Part shown: one piece after another, positions 6,659 to 15,881 of the stretch
Position numbering within the stretch: position 1 is the first letter of the stretch
Layout of the letters: each line of letters opens with the position of its first letter
Origin: Streptomyces sp. CB09001
GTDB lineage: Bacteria > Actinomycetota > Actinomycetes > Streptomycetales > Streptomycetaceae
Direction of reading: 5' to 3'
Length of the DNA: 64,000 nucleotides
Assembly: GCF_003369795.1 (NCBI RefSeq)
Contig: NZ_CP026730.1
Span: 6,067,001-6,131,000, forward strand
Translations under genes and position numbers: made by a program
Notes under the pieces: generated by a model
Seen by the model: the letters and a program-made list of their open reading frames with translations, nothing else
Databases searched by the model: none
Told to the model about the DNA's origin: nothing

Positions 6659-9600
6659 GTGGGACGCCGGGAGCGACGGCTGGATCCCGCGGCCGGACCG
6701 GTGGAGCGGTTCGCCGCCGAACTCCGCGCCCTGCGCGACGCGGTGGGGCGACCGACGTACCGGACGATGGCCGACAAGGTCCCGTTCTCGGTGACCGCCC
6801 TCTCGCAGGCGGCCGCCGGACGGCAGCTGCCCACCCTCGCGGTCACCCTCGCCTACGTCGACGTCTGCGGCGGCGACCCGGGGGAGTGGGAGCGGCGCTG
6901 GCGGGCGGCGAGCGCGGAGGCCGCCGCACTCGCCGGCGCCGACGACGAGACCCGCCCGCCCTACCGGGGCCTGACCCGCTACGAACCGGACGACGCCGCC
7001 CTGTTCTTCGGCCGCGACCGACTCGTGGACCGGCTGGCCGGACTGACTCGCGAGCACCGTTTCACCGCCGTCTTCGGCCCCTCGGGCAGCGGCAAGTCCT
7101 CCCTGCTGCGGGCCGGCCTGATCCCCCGCCTGCGCACCCCCGGAACCGGCGCCGACGCACCCGCCGCCCCCGCGGCCGTCCGCATCCTCACCCCCGGCGC
7201 GACGCCGGTGACCACCCACGCGGACCGGCTCGGCCCGGTGCCGGACACGGACGCCGACACCTGGCTGATCGTCGACCAGTTCGAGGAGCTGTACACCCTC
7301 TGCGCCGACCCGGCCGAGCGGAACGCCTTCGTCGACCGGCTCCTGACCGCCACCGGCCCCGGCAGCCGGCTGCGTGTGGTGGTCGCCGTACGCGCCGACT
7401 TCCTCGGGCGGTGCGCCGAACACCCCGGACTCACCGTTGCGTTGCAGGACGCGACCCTGCTGGTCGGCCCGATGAGCCGGGAGGAGCTGCGGGAGGCCGT
7501 CGTCCGCCCGGCCGCCGCGGCCTCCCTGGTCGTCGAACGCGCCCTGACCACCCGGCTGCTGGACGAGGTCGAGGACGCGCCGGGCGGACTGCCGCTGATG
7601 TCGCACGCGCTGCTGGAGACCTGGCGGCACCGCACCGGCCGCACCCTGACCGTGTCCGGTTACGAGGCGGCCGGGGGCCTGCGCGGCGCCGTCGTCCGCA
7701 CCGCCGAGGAGCTGTACGGCGAACTCACCGCGCCCCAGGCCGACCTGGCCCGCCGGATCCTGCTGCGGCTGGTCGCCCCTGGCGACGGCACCCCCGACAC
7801 CCGGCGCCCCGCCGAGCACGCGGAACTCGACCTCGGCGACCCCGACGGCACCCGCACCGTGCTGGACCGGCTGGTCGCCGCCCGGCTGCTCACCTTCGAC
7901 GACGGCACGGTCGAACTCGCCCACGAGGCCCTCATCACCGCGTGGCCGCGGCTGCGCGGCTGGATCGACGCCGAACGCGACCGGCTCCGCGTCCACCGCG
8001 CCCTCTCGGAGGCCGCCCGCACCTGGCTGACCCTCGGCCGGGAGAACGCCGCGCTCTACGCCGGCTCACGGCTGGCCGCCGCCCGCGAGGCCTTCGCCCG
8101 GGACCACCGGGGCGGAGGGCCGGTGCCGGGTGAACTGACGCCGGTGGAGGGCGAGTTCCTGGCCGCGTCGATCCAGCGGCGGCGGCGCGCGGTGTGGATC
8201 GGACGCGGGCTGTCGGCCGTCCTCGCCCTGCTGGTGCTGGTCGCCTCGGCCACCGCCGTCGTGGCGCTCAGGGCGCGGGCCACCGCCCAGGCCGAGCGGG
8301 ACGACGCCGTCTTCGGCCGGATCACCGCGGAGGCCGACCGGCTGCGCGAGACCAACGCCGCCCTCTCCGCCCGGCTGGACGTCGCCGCGCTCGGCATGCG
8401 CTCCACCCCCGAGCTGCGCACCGCGCTCACCACGGACACCGGCCGGGTGCTGTCCACCCGGCTGTCCGGACACGACGACATCGGCAGCGCCGTGGCCTTC
8501 GCCCCGGACGGCCGCACCCTCGCCAGCGGCGGCCACGACGGCACCGTACGGCTGTGGGACACGGCCGGGTCCGGCGAGCAGCTCGGGGAGCCGCTGCGGA
8601 TCGCCGGCGGCCCGGTGGGCGCGGTGGCGTACGCGCCGGACGGCACCGTGCTGGTGGCGGCCGGGCACAACGGCGGCATCCGGTTGTGGGACACCCGGGA
8701 CCGCACCCGGCCCCGGCCCCTGGGCGCCCCCCTCGTCAGCCACGCGGGCGAGTCCGTCACCTCCGTCGCCTTCGCCCCCGACGGCCGCACCCTCGCCACC
8801 GTCGGCGACGACGGCACCCTGCGTCTGTGGGACCTCACCGACCCCGCCCGGCCCGCACCGATCGGCGCACCGGCCCGCGCCGACGCGCGCAGCGTCCGGG
8901 ACGTCGCCTTCGCCCCGGACGGCCGCACCCTGGCCACCGCCGGGCACGCCGGAACCGTACGGCTGTGGCGCCCGGACGGTGCCGCCGGACCGGTCCCGCT
9001 CGGCGAGCCCCGGCACGCGCACGACGCGGCGGTCTGGTCGGTGGCGTTCTCCCCGGACGGCGACACCCTCGCCACCGCCGGCTACGACGACACGGTGCGC
9101 CTGTGGGAGGTGTCCGACGGGGGCGGAACGGCTTCCGGTGGGCCGGCCTCCGACGGCCTGCGCCCGCTGGGCGAACCGCTGACCGCGCACACCGCCGCCG
9201 TGTGGTCGGTGGAGTTCAGCCCGGACGGAGACACGCTGGCCAGCGCCGCGCAGGACGACACCGTCATCCTGTGGAACGTGGCCAACCCCGCCTACCCGCA
9301 CCGGATCGGCGAACCGCTGACCGGGCACACCGAGGGCCTGTGGGACCTGGCCTACGGCCCGGACGGCCGGACCCTCGCCACCACCGGCGCCGACCACAGC
9401 GTCCGCGTGTGGCACCTGCCGGACAGCGTCCTGACCGACTTCACCAACCCGCTCACCTCCGTGGCCTACGACCCCACGGGCAGGCTGCTCGCCGCCGCCA
9501 GCACGGACGACGCCCTGGTCCGGCTCTGGGACGTCGGCCGACCGGGGGCCCCGCGCCCGCTGCCACGCCCCCTCACCGGCCACGAGGCCCCCGTCCTGAC

Positions 9601-10474
9601 CGCGGCGTTCGCGCCGGACGGCCGTACCGTCGCCTCCGGCGCCGAGGACGGCACGCTACGGCTGTGGGACGTCTCCGACCCGTCCCGGCCGCGCCCCGCG
9701 GCCACCGTCCCGGACGCCCATCCCGGCGGCGTCCTCACCGCGGCCTTCGCCCCCGACGGCCGCACCCTCGCCACCGGCGGCGTCGACGAGCGGGTCCGCC
9801 TGTGGGACGTCTCCGACCCCGACGACGTGCGCCCCGTCGGCACGCCGCTGACCGGCCACACCGACTGGGTCGGCTCCGTGGCCTTCGCCCCGGACGGGCG
9901 CACCCTCGCCACCGGCAGCCAGGACAAGACGGCCCGGCTGTGGGACGTGCGCGACCGCGACCGGCCCCGACCCGTCGGCGAACCCCTGACCGCCCACGGC
10001 GACTGGGTCAACGCGGTCGCCTTCGCCCCCGAGGGCCACGTCCTCGCCACCGGCGGACGGGACCGTACCGTACGGCTCTGGGACGTCACCGACCCCGGCC
10101 GGGCCCGCCCGCTGGGCGGCGAACTGACCGGCCACCGCGGCGGCGTCACCTCGGTCTCCTTCGCCCCGGACGGCCGCACCCTCGCCAGCGGCGGCGAGGA
10201 CCACGCGGTCCGCCTGTGGAACGTGGCCGACCCCGGCCACGCCGAGGCCTACGGCACCGCGCTCACCGGCCACCTGGACACCGTCACGTCGGTCGCCTTC
10301 GCGCCCGGCGGCGACACGCTTGCGTCGGTGGGCAACGACCTGACGGCCAGGATCTGGACACTGGACACGGACCGGGCGCTCCGCCAGGTCTGCGACCGCA
10401 CCGGCGGCGACCTCACCCCCACCCGCTGGTCCGAACTTCTGCCCCGACTGCCCTACCGGAGCACCTGCGGGTAG
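6659..10474 (+). CDS. STAND NTPase with N-terminal HTH and 14 C-terminal WD40 repeats
   Basis: About 1271 residues. Order of parts: an HTH-like region (residues 14-80, with RFAAELRALRDAVG and FSVTALSQAAAGRQLPTL), the nSTAND1 P-loop domain (Walker A GPSGSGKSS at 140-148; Walker B LIVDQFEELYTLC near 205), a winged-helix/helical segment, one transmembrane helix (about 512-540), a short coiled coil, then 14 WD40 repeats from about residue 600, each with AFAPDGRTLA and VRLWDV-type blades. Fourteen repeats would build two seven-bladed propellers. The family senses a ligand through the propellers and signals or assembles using ATP. The GTG start at 6659 gives MGRRERRLDPAAGP, the typical beginning of Streptomyces relatives. 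The target of its HTH is unknown. Confidence 0.85.
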   Translation: MGRRERRLDPAAGPVERFAAELRALRDAVGRPTYRTMADKVPFSVTALSQAAAGRQLPTLAVTLAYVDVCGGDPGEWERRWRAASAEAAALAGADDETRPPYRGLTRYEPDDAALFFGRDRLVDRLAGLTREHRFTAVFGPSGSGKSSLLRAGLIPRLRTPGTGADAPAAPAAVRILTPGATPVTTHADRLGPVPDTDADTWLIVDQFEELYTLCADPAERNAFVDRLLTATGPGSRLRVVVAVRADFLGRCAEHPGLTVALQDATLLVGPMSREELREAVVRPAAAASLVVERALTTRLLDEVEDAPGGLPLMSHALLETWRHRTGRTLTVSGYEAAGGLRGAVVRTAEELYGELTAPQADLARRILLRLVAPGDGTPDTRRPAEHAELDLGDPDGTRTVLDRLVAARLLTFDDGTVELAHEALITAWPRLRGWIDAERDRLRVHRALSEAARTWLTLGRENAALYAGSRLAAAREAFARDHRGGGPVPGELTPVEGEFLAASIQRRRRAVWIGRGLSAVLALLVLVASATAVVALRARATAQAERDDAVFGRITAEADRLRETNAALSARLDVAALGMRSTPELRTALTTDTGRVLSTRLSGHDDIGSAVAFAPDGRTLASGGHDGTVRLWDTAGSGEQLGEPLRIAGGPVGAVAYAPDGTVLVAAGHNGGIRLWDTRDRTRPRPLGAPLVSHAGESVTSVAFAPDGRTLATVGDDGTLRLWDLTDPARPAPIGAPARADARSVRDVAFAPDGRTLATAGHAGTVRLWRPDGAAGPVPLGEPRHAHDAAVWSVAFSPDGDTLATAGYDDTVRLWEVSDGGGTASGGPASDGLRPLGEPLTAHTAAVWSVEFSPDGDTLASAAQDDTVILWNVANPAYPHRIGEPLTGHTEGLWDLAYGPDGRTLATTGADHSVRVWHLPDSVLTDFTNPLTSVAYDPTGRLLAAASTDDALVRLWDVGRPGAPRPLPRPLTGHEAPVLTAAFAPDGRTVASGAEDGTLRLWDVSDPSRPRPAATVPDAHPGGVLTAAFAPDGRTLATGGVDERVRLWDVSDPDDVRPVGTPLTGHTDWVGSVAFAPDGRTLATGSQDKTARLWDVRDRDRPRPVGEPLTAHGDWVNAVAFAPEGHVLATGGRDRTVRLWDVTDPGRARPLGGELTGHRGGVTSVSFAPDGRTLASGGEDHAVRLWNVADPGHAEAYGTALTGHLDTVTSVAFAPGGDTLASVGNDLTARIWTLDTDRALRQVCDRTGGDLTPTRWSELLPRLPYRSTCG

Positions 10475-10497
10475 GGCAGCGCCACGGACGGGCCGCC

Positions 10498-10522
10498 ATC
10501 GAGGACAGAACCTGTCCTCGAT
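10498..10522. promoter_or_regulatory. Perfect 11-bp inverted repeat upstream of the AlkZ-like gene
   Basis: ATCGAGGACAG and CTGTCCTCGAT are separated by AAC. It lies 24 bases after the STAND gene stop. A TACCGT -10 element at 10529-10534 is seven bases from the ATG at 10542, typical of leaderless transcription, and the palindrome covers the expected -35 position. An operator fits that layout; a simple terminator for the STAND gene is the alternative, although no T-run follows. Confidence 0.5.
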
Positions 10523-10541
10523 CCCCGCTACCGTGCACGAC

Positions 10542-11648
10542 ATGACGACCAAGGCAGGAACGACCGGCCCCGTCCTCGGCATCCGGGCCCTCAACCGCGC
10601 CACCCTGGCCCGCCAGTTGCTGCTGCGCCGCGCGGCGATGTCCGCCGAGGCCGCCGTCGCGCACCTCGTCGGGCTCCAGGCCCAGAACGTGAAGCCCCCG
10701 TACTACGCGCTCGCCGCCCGCCTGGAAGGCTTCACGCCCGAGGATCTGTCCGGGCCGATGGCCGACCGCCGCGTCACCCGCCTGGTCACCCTGCGCTCGA
10801 CCATCCACACCCACACCGCCGATGACTGCCTCACCCTGTACCCACTGGCGCAGGCCGCCCGGGACCGGGAGCTGAGGACCTTCCGCAAGGGTCTGGCCGG
10901 CGTCGACCTCGACCGGCTGGCCCGCCTCGCCCGGGAACTGGTCGAGGCCGAGCCGCGCACCCTGGGGCAGTTGCGCGAGGCCCTCGGCGCCGAGTGGCCC
11001 GACGCCGACCCACTGGCCCTGTCCGTCGCCGCCCGCTGCCGGCTCCCGCTCGTCCAGGTGACGCCCCGCGGTCTGTGGGGCCGGAGCGGTCAGGTCACGC
11101 TCACCACGGCCGAGCACTGGCTCGGCCGCCCGGCACGCCCGGCGCCCGCACCCGACGACACCGTGCTGCGCTACCTCGCCGCGTTCGGACCCGCGTCGGT
11201 CAGGGACATGCAGACCTGGGCCGGTGTCACCCGGCTCCGGGACGCCTTCGAGCGGCTGCGCCCCCGTCTCGTCACCTTCCGGGACCCCGGCGGCACCGAA
11301 CTCTTCGACCTCCCCGACGCGCCGCGTCCCGACCCGGACACCCCGGCCCCGCCGCGCTTCCTGCCCGAGTTCGACAACCTGCTCCTCTCCCACGCCGACC
11401 GCACCCGCGTCGTCCCGCCCGAGCACAAGGGCCGCACCTGGAAGAAGAACCAGGCCTACCGCGTCCTGCTCGTCGACGGCTTCGTGGCCGGACTGTGGAA
11501 GCTCGAGGACGACGCCCTGGTCGTCGAGGCCTTCGACCGTCCCTCGAAGCGGCGGCGCGACGAGATCGCGGCCGAGGGCGAGCGGATGCTCGCGACGATG
11601 CACGCCGGGACCGCGTACGACATCCGCTTCGGGACGATACGCGGCTGA
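10542..11648 (+). CDS. Winged-helix DNA-binding protein, AlkZ-like (HTH_42 family)
   Basis: 368 residues. The N-terminal LTRQLLL-like helix, HLVGLQAQNVKPPYYALAAR block and TLRSTIHTHTADD segment are characteristic of the HTH_42/AlkZ family, three tandem winged helices that in AlkZ and YcaQ unhook DNA interstrand crosslinks or alkylated bases. The AlkZ catalytic QxQ motif has its counterpart in LQAQN near residue 45. The C-terminal FLPEFDNLLLSHADR block is also diagnostic. Many Streptomyces paralogues are uncharacterised, so glycosylase activity is an inference from the family. The ATG at 10542 is preferred to the GTG at 10533 because of the well-placed leaderless promoter. Confidence 0.82.
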   Translation: MTTKAGTTGPVLGIRALNRATLARQLLLRRAAMSAEAAVAHLVGLQAQNVKPPYYALAARLEGFTPEDLSGPMADRRVTRLVTLRSTIHTHTADDCLTLYPLAQAARDRELRTFRKGLAGVDLDRLARLARELVEAEPRTLGQLREALGAEWPDADPLALSVAARCRLPLVQVTPRGLWGRSGQVTLTTAEHWLGRPARPAPAPDDTVLRYLAAFGPASVRDMQTWAGVTRLRDAFERLRPRLVTFRDPGGTELFDLPDAPRPDPDTPAPPRFLPEFDNLLLSHADRTRVVPPEHKGRTWKKNQAYRVLLVDGFVAGLWKLEDDALVVEAFDRPSKRRRDEIAAEGERMLATMHAGTAYDIRFGTIRG

Positions 11649-11683
11649 CCGGACTCCCACGCGGGGGCAGACATGGAAAGGGA

Positions 11684-11716
11684 GCGTTGCGGGCCGCTCG
11701 TGGAGGCCCGCAACGC
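11684..11716. terminator. Strong hairpin between convergent transcripts
   Basis: GCGTTGCGGGCC and GGCCCGCAACGC pair perfectly over 12 bp around a 9-base loop, 35 bases after the AlkZ-like gene stop. The minus-strand small ORF (stop at 11751) points into it from the other side, so it may serve both. Confidence 0.8.
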
Positions 11717-11750
11717 CCCCTGGTCTTGCGCCTGAGGGGTACTCAGGGGG

Positions 11751-11888
11751 TCATACGGCGGCCGGTCTGGAGCGGGTGAGCCCGGACATGAGTCTCCTCA
11801 GGTGGTAGCCGGTGGGGGGTCGCACGGGCGTGGGGGGTTGGACGGGGGTCTCGGGACAGACCCCCGTTTGCCCGGGCGAGCGGCACAT
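11751..11888 (-). CDS. Possible 45-residue small protein with its own promoter
   Basis: Reads MCRSPGQTGVCPETPV..., ends RPAAV, and contains a proline-rich middle (PTPVRPPTG). A good promoter precedes it on the minus strand: TTGGGC, an 18-base spacer and TAGCGT four bases before the ATG, so the transcript would be leaderless. A second in-frame ATG at 11789 has GAGGAGA upstream and would encode only 12 residues. The hairpin at 11684-11716 would end the transcript. No relative recognised. Translation is not proven; the promoter and terminator geometry are the argument. It could instead be a small RNA or a leader peptide. Confidence 0.35.
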   Translation of the reverse strand: MCRSPGQTGVCPETPVQPPTPVRPPTGYHLRRLMSGLTRSRPAAV

Positions 11889-11892
11889 GCTC

Positions 11893-11922
11893 ACGCTAGA
11901 ACCGGCGGTCCGGACCGCCCAA
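11893..11922 (-). promoter_or_regulatory. Promoter of the small ORF with a palindrome in its spacer
   Basis: -35 TTGGGC (11917-11922) and -10 TAGCGT (11893-11898) on the minus strand, 18 bases apart. The spacer is almost filled by the perfect 16-base palindrome GGCGGTCCGGACCGCC (11904-11919), ideal for a repressor. Confidence 0.45.
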
Positions 11923-11962
11923 TGAGGGAACCCCCTAGGCGCGTCGGGCAGGGAAAACCCTC

Positions 11963-11981
11963 GGTTTACCGCCGGTAAACC
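11963..11981. repeat. Inverted repeat GGTTTACC-N3-GGTAAACC
   Basis: A perfect 8-bp inverted repeat lying 24 bases beyond the LAL regulator's stop and about 40 bases upstream of the small-ORF promoter. AT content is higher than the surroundings. It could be a weak terminator for the LAL gene or an operator for the small ORF. Confidence 0.45.
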
Positions 11982-12004
11982 CGCCCGTTGGCGGCAGGCC
12001 CTCG

Positions 12005-14836
12005 TCAGTCGGGGCGCCGGCCCGCCGCCAGGCGGACGATGTCGACCCGGGACCGGATCCCCAGCTTGCGGTAGACGCGCGTGAGGGTCGCCTCGACGGT
12101 CTTGACGCTGACGAACAGCCGGGCGGCGATCTCCCGGTTGGTCGCGCCCTCCATCACGAGCGCGGCCACCTGACGCTCCATCGAGGCCAGCCCCGCCAGA
12201 CCGTCCGGCTCGACGGCCGGCACCGGGGCCGGTCCGGACGCCCGCACCGCGACGGCGGCCTCCACCCGCCGCAGCCAGGACAGCGCCCGGCACCGCCGGA
12301 ACAGCCGCGCCGCCTCGTCGTACGACGCCGACTCCGGGGCCCGCCCCGGCCGTTCGGCGTGCAACTCGGCCAGCGCGAAGACCGCCCGGGCCTCCTCCAG
12401 GCCGAACCCCAGCCCGGCCAGCCGCTCCCGCGCCGACGTCAACCGTGCCACGGCCGCCCGGTGTTCGCCCCGCGCCGCCCGCACCAGCGCCTCGGACCGG
12501 TCGAGGACGGCGAGCACGCTCTGCCGCCCGAGTCGCAGCGCGTGCGCCCGGGCGACCTCGATGACGTCCATGGCCTCGGCCGGCTCCCCGGTGCGCACCA
12601 GCGCCTCCGCGAGATCGCCCTGCCACCGGCCGCGCGCCGGGTCGGTGATGCCCGCCCCCGCCTCCAGCTCCCGCACCCGGCGCAACGCCCGTACGGCCGC
12701 CGCCGCGTCGCCCGCCACCAGGTGCGCGTGACCGAGCGCGGCCAGCGCCCGCGACAGGTACACGGCGTCGCCGTCGCCCTCCGACCGCCGTACCGCCTCC
12801 CGGGCCAGCTCCAGGGCCCGGTCGGGGTCGCCGCCCGCGGCCTCGGCGAGCGCGGCCTGCATCGCGCCCGCGCCCTCCCCGATGCCCGCGTCGCGCGCCA
12901 GGGTGAGGCTCTCCCGGGACAACTCCAGGGCCCGGCCGCAGTGGCCGGAGTGCAGTTCGGTCTCCGCGAGGAAACGCAGGTAGTGGACCTCGCTCTCGGC
13001 CATGCCGCGCCGGCGCACCTCGCGCAGCAGCGCGGTGACGGTGGTCCGCGCCTCGGTCAGCCGGTCGCTCATCACCAGCCACCGGAACCGGGAGGAGCCG
13101 GCCCCGTTGTGATGGCACGCCACCCGCGGGTCCTGCGGCTCCTGGAGCGCCCGCTGGATGGTCGCCGGAGCACCCGGATGACCCATCAGCGTCTCCGCCT
13201 GCGCCTGGAACGCGAGCGCGAGCAGCTCGGTACGCCGGTCCCCGGCCCGCGCCGCCAGCCGGGCCGCGTGCGCGGCCTCCTCCCGGCCCTGGGCGAAGTC
13301 GCCCTGCACCACCAGGGAGCGCCAGGCCAGCTGGTAGTGGACCAGGGCGAGCAGCCGGGGATCGTCGCCCGCGTCCGCCAGGGCCTGCGGGAAGACCGCG
13401 TCGACCTCGCCGATGGCCTGCCCGGCCGCCTCGATCACCGCCATCCAGGCCCGCACCCGCTCGCCGGGCGCGGTGGCCCGGGTCAGCACCTCGCGGGCGA
13501 CGTCCCGGGCCAGGTCCTGCTCGCCGGCGGTGATCGCGTCCTCGGCGGCCGTCAGCCGGCGCTCGTCCGGACCCGGCGTGCCGTCCGCCGGAGTGTGGCG
13601 CGCGGCGAGCAGCCCCAGCGAGGCGGCCACCGACGGCGCGCCGCGGTCCCGGGCCAGCGCGGCGGCCTCCGCCAGCCGGGCCGCCACCTGCGGGTCGGTG
13701 CCGGTGGTGGCCAGCGCCAGGTGCCGGGCGCGCTCGATCGGGTCGGAGGCGGCCGTGGACAGCGCCGCGTGCGCGGCCCGCCGCTCCGGCGCCGGAGCCT
13801 CGGCATACAGCGCGGCCGAGATCAGCGGGTGCGCGAACCGTACGGTCGGGCCCTCCGGGTCGGGCGTCAGCAGCCCGAGCGCCGCCGCCTGCGCGGTCTC
13901 CGCCTCGGCGTTCTCCCGGCCGGCCGCGCGCAGCAGCGCCGGGGTGGGGCGGGCGCCGGCGCTGGCCACCAGGAGGGTGCGGCGCGCCTCGCCCGACAGC
14001 ATCTCCAGGCGGGACAGGACCAGGGCGCGCAGCGAGGTCGGCACCGGCAGCGGCTCGCCCGGACGGGGAGCGGCGGGACTCTCGGCCAGGGCCCGGCCCA
14101 GCTCCAGGGCGAACAGCGGGTTGCCGCCGCTGGTGCGGTGGATGTCCCGGACGGTGGAACGGTGCAGGCCCGAGTAGCCGCGTTCGTCGAGCAGCGCCGA
14201 CACCTGGGCCCGGGTCAGCGGCCCGAGGCGCACCGCCCGGGTGTCCGGCGGGGAGGCCCGCAGATGGCGGTCGTACTCGGCGTCGTCCGTCTCGGGCCCC
14301 TCGGTGCGTACCGCGCACAGCAGCCGTACCGGGGTCTCGCCCAGGCGGCGGGCGGCGAAGCCGAGGAGTTCCGCGCTGGCCGGATCGAGCCACTGGAGGT
14401 CGTCGGCGACGACGAGGACGGGCCCCTCGGCGGCGAGGGCGCGCAGCGCGGACAGCACGGCCAGCCGCAGCGCCAGACCGTCGCGCTGGAGGGTGGACTC
14501 GCCGCGGCCGGTGAGCGCCGACTCCAGTGCGGTGCGCTGGGCGGCGGGCAGCGCCCCGGAGACCTCGTCCAGGACCTGGCCCAGGAGGTCGGCCAGGGCG
14601 AGGAAGGGGAGATGGGATTCGGACTCGGTCGCCGAGCAGCGCAACACGGTGCGCGCCGTGCGGGCGTATTCCGCGGCCAGGGTGCGCAGGACCGTCGACT
14701 TTCCGATTCCGGCGGGACCGTGCAGCAGCACACTGCCGCCCCGGGCGAGCTGCTCACGCGCCGCACCGAACGGCCCCTCCCGCCCGATGACCAGGTCGGA
14801 GCGGCATCCGGCAGCCTCCGCGAAGTCCCGTGGCAC
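12005..14836 (-). CDS. LAL-type LuxR-family ATP-binding transcriptional regulator
   Basis: 943 residues, normal for large ATP-binding LuxR (LAL, MalT-like) regulators. AAA/STAND NTPase at the N-terminus: Walker A GPAGIGKST (residues 40-48), Walker B VLVVADDLQWLD (about 144-155), and the SGGNPLFALELGRAL sensor block. A long helical TPR-like array fills the middle. The C-terminus is a LuxR helix-turn-helix with ATNREIAARLFVSVKTVEATL and YRKLGIRSR. Such proteins activate specialised metabolism or sugar-use genes after binding ATP and an inducer. GTG start at 14836 has GGAGGGGAG upstream. Its immediate target is not obvious; the neighbours are another LuxR regulator and the small ORF. Confidence 0.9.
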   Translation of the reverse strand: MPRDFAEAAGCRSDLVIGREGPFGAAREQLARGGSVLLHGPAGIGKSTVLRTLAAEYARTARTVLRCSATESESHLPFLALADLLGQVLDEVSGALPAAQRTALESALTGRGESTLQRDGLALRLAVLSALRALAAEGPVLVVADDLQWLDPASAELLGFAARRLGETPVRLLCAVRTEGPETDDAEYDRHLRASPPDTRAVRLGPLTRAQVSALLDERGYSGLHRSTVRDIHRTSGGNPLFALELGRALAESPAAPRPGEPLPVPTSLRALVLSRLEMLSGEARRTLLVASAGARPTPALLRAAGRENAEAETAQAAALGLLTPDPEGPTVRFAHPLISAALYAEAPAPERRAAHAALSTAASDPIERARHLALATTGTDPQVAARLAEAAALARDRGAPSVAASLGLLAARHTPADGTPGPDERRLTAAEDAITAGEQDLARDVAREVLTRATAPGERVRAWMAVIEAAGQAIGEVDAVFPQALADAGDDPRLLALVHYQLAWRSLVVQGDFAQGREEAAHAARLAARAGDRRTELLALAFQAQAETLMGHPGAPATIQRALQEPQDPRVACHHNGAGSSRFRWLVMSDRLTEARTTVTALLREVRRRGMAESEVHYLRFLAETELHSGHCGRALELSRESLTLARDAGIGEGAGAMQAALAEAAGGDPDRALELAREAVRRSEGDGDAVYLSRALAALGHAHLVAGDAAAAVRALRRVRELEAGAGITDPARGRWQGDLAEALVRTGEPAEAMDVIEVARAHALRLGRQSVLAVLDRSEALVRAARGEHRAAVARLTSARERLAGLGFGLEEARAVFALAELHAERPGRAPESASYDEAARLFRRCRALSWLRRVEAAVAVRASGPAPVPAVEPDGLAGLASMERQVAALVMEGATNREIAARLFVSVKTVEATLTRVYRKLGIRSRVDIVRLAAGRRPD

Positions 14837-14995
14837 GGTGACCGCTCCCCTCCGTGTGGCGTGTCCGGGCCAATATTAGGCAACGGCGCATCGCGTTACG
14901 GAGGGTCGGCGAGGTGACCCGAACAACAAACGGGCCACCGCCGAAATCAAACACGGCCCGGAGATGCCCGCGCCCGCCCCGTCCCGGCCCGCCTC

Positions 14996-15844
14996 CTACG
15001 GCAGCCACCCCGTTCGGCGGGCCGACGCGACGGCCTCCGTGCGGGTGCGGGCACCCAGCTTGCGCATCGCCGAGCGCAGATAGCTCTTGACGGTCTCCGG
15101 ACCCACCCCGAGCCGCTCCGCCGCCGCCCCGTTCGTCGCGCCCGCGGCCACGCAGGCCAGCACGTCCACCTCCCGCGGCGCCAGCCGGGGCGCCGGCACG
15201 GAGCCGCTCCCCGCCACCAGCAGTCCGCACGCGCGCAGCAGCTCGTCCCGCAGCCCCGGATCCGTGATCCTCGGTGCCAGCGCCCGCAGCGCCGCGTGCG
15301 CCTCCCGCACCTGCTCCCAGACCGCGCCGTCCGCCGGTCCGGGCGCGGCCGCCCGCGCCGACGGGGGCGAGGCCGCCGCCAGCAGCTCGTCCGCCTCGTC
15401 CCGCAGCACCAGCGCCTGCTCCGCGTCCCGCGCCGCCGCCACCGCCGCGCCGAGCGTGCGGTCGCCCAGCGGCTGGGCCGTGCGCAGGGCGCCGTACAGC
15501 ACGCCGCGCACCCGGCGCCTGACGACCACCGGCACCGCGAGGACCGAGCGCAGGCCCTCGGCGGCGACGGGCAGGTCGTACTCGTGGCTGATCTGCCGGG
15601 AGACGGAGTAGTCCGTCACCGCGCACGGCCGCGACAGCGCCACCGCCCGGCCACCGAGCCCGTTGCCGGCCGTCACCGCCAGCGCGCTGAGCGCCGTCGT
15701 CGCCGTGCCGCTCAGCTCGCTGATGCGCACCTGGCGCCGCCCGGACTCGACGAGACCGCCGAAGGCGACGGGCAGCCCGGTCGTGCGCCGCAGCCGCACC
15801 AGCGCGCTGCGGATCTGAGCCGCGTCCGCCGCGTCCACCGCCAC
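14996..15844 (-). CDS. GAF-domain LuxR-family transcriptional regulator
   Basis: 282 residues from a GTG at 15844, which has GAGGGAGGGCGG upstream; the longer frame to 15883 would run through the operator. A GAF-like ligand-binding domain (about residues 15-145, with GRAVALSRPCAVTDYS and LRSVLAVPVVVRRRVRGVLYG) is followed by a helical linker and a LuxR HTH (LAPREVDVLACVAAGATN, LGVGPETVKSYLRSAMRKLG). It is divergent from two acyl-CoA ligases. GAF regulators paired with benzoate/fatty-acid CoA ligases occur across actinobacteria, so it probably controls them in response to an acid or acyl-CoA; that is inference from context. Confidence 0.82.
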   Translation of the reverse strand: MAVDAADAAQIRSALVRLRRTTGLPVAFGGLVESGRRQVRISELSGTATTALSALAVTAGNGLGGRAVALSRPCAVTDYSVSRQISHEYDLPVAAEGLRSVLAVPVVVRRRVRGVLYGALRTAQPLGDRTLGAAVAAARDAEQALVLRDEADELLAAASPPSARAAAPGPADGAVWEQVREAHAALRALAPRITDPGLRDELLRACGLLVAGSGSVPAPRLAPREVDVLACVAAGATNGAAAERLGVGPETVKSYLRSAMRKLGARTRTEAVASARRTGWLP

Positions 15845-15881
15845 CCGTTCCGCCCTCCCTCGTGATCGTCCCGGGACGCAC

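Noticed and set aside
13413..14177. Plus-strand frame over the LAL gene with Ser/Arg/Ala-rich content
   Set aside because: A typical third-frame shadow in GC-rich DNA; no coding signals.
12359..14917. An 852-codon plus-strand frame across the LAL regulator
   Set aside because: Gln/Arg/Gly-rich shadow of the LAL gene; no domain seen.
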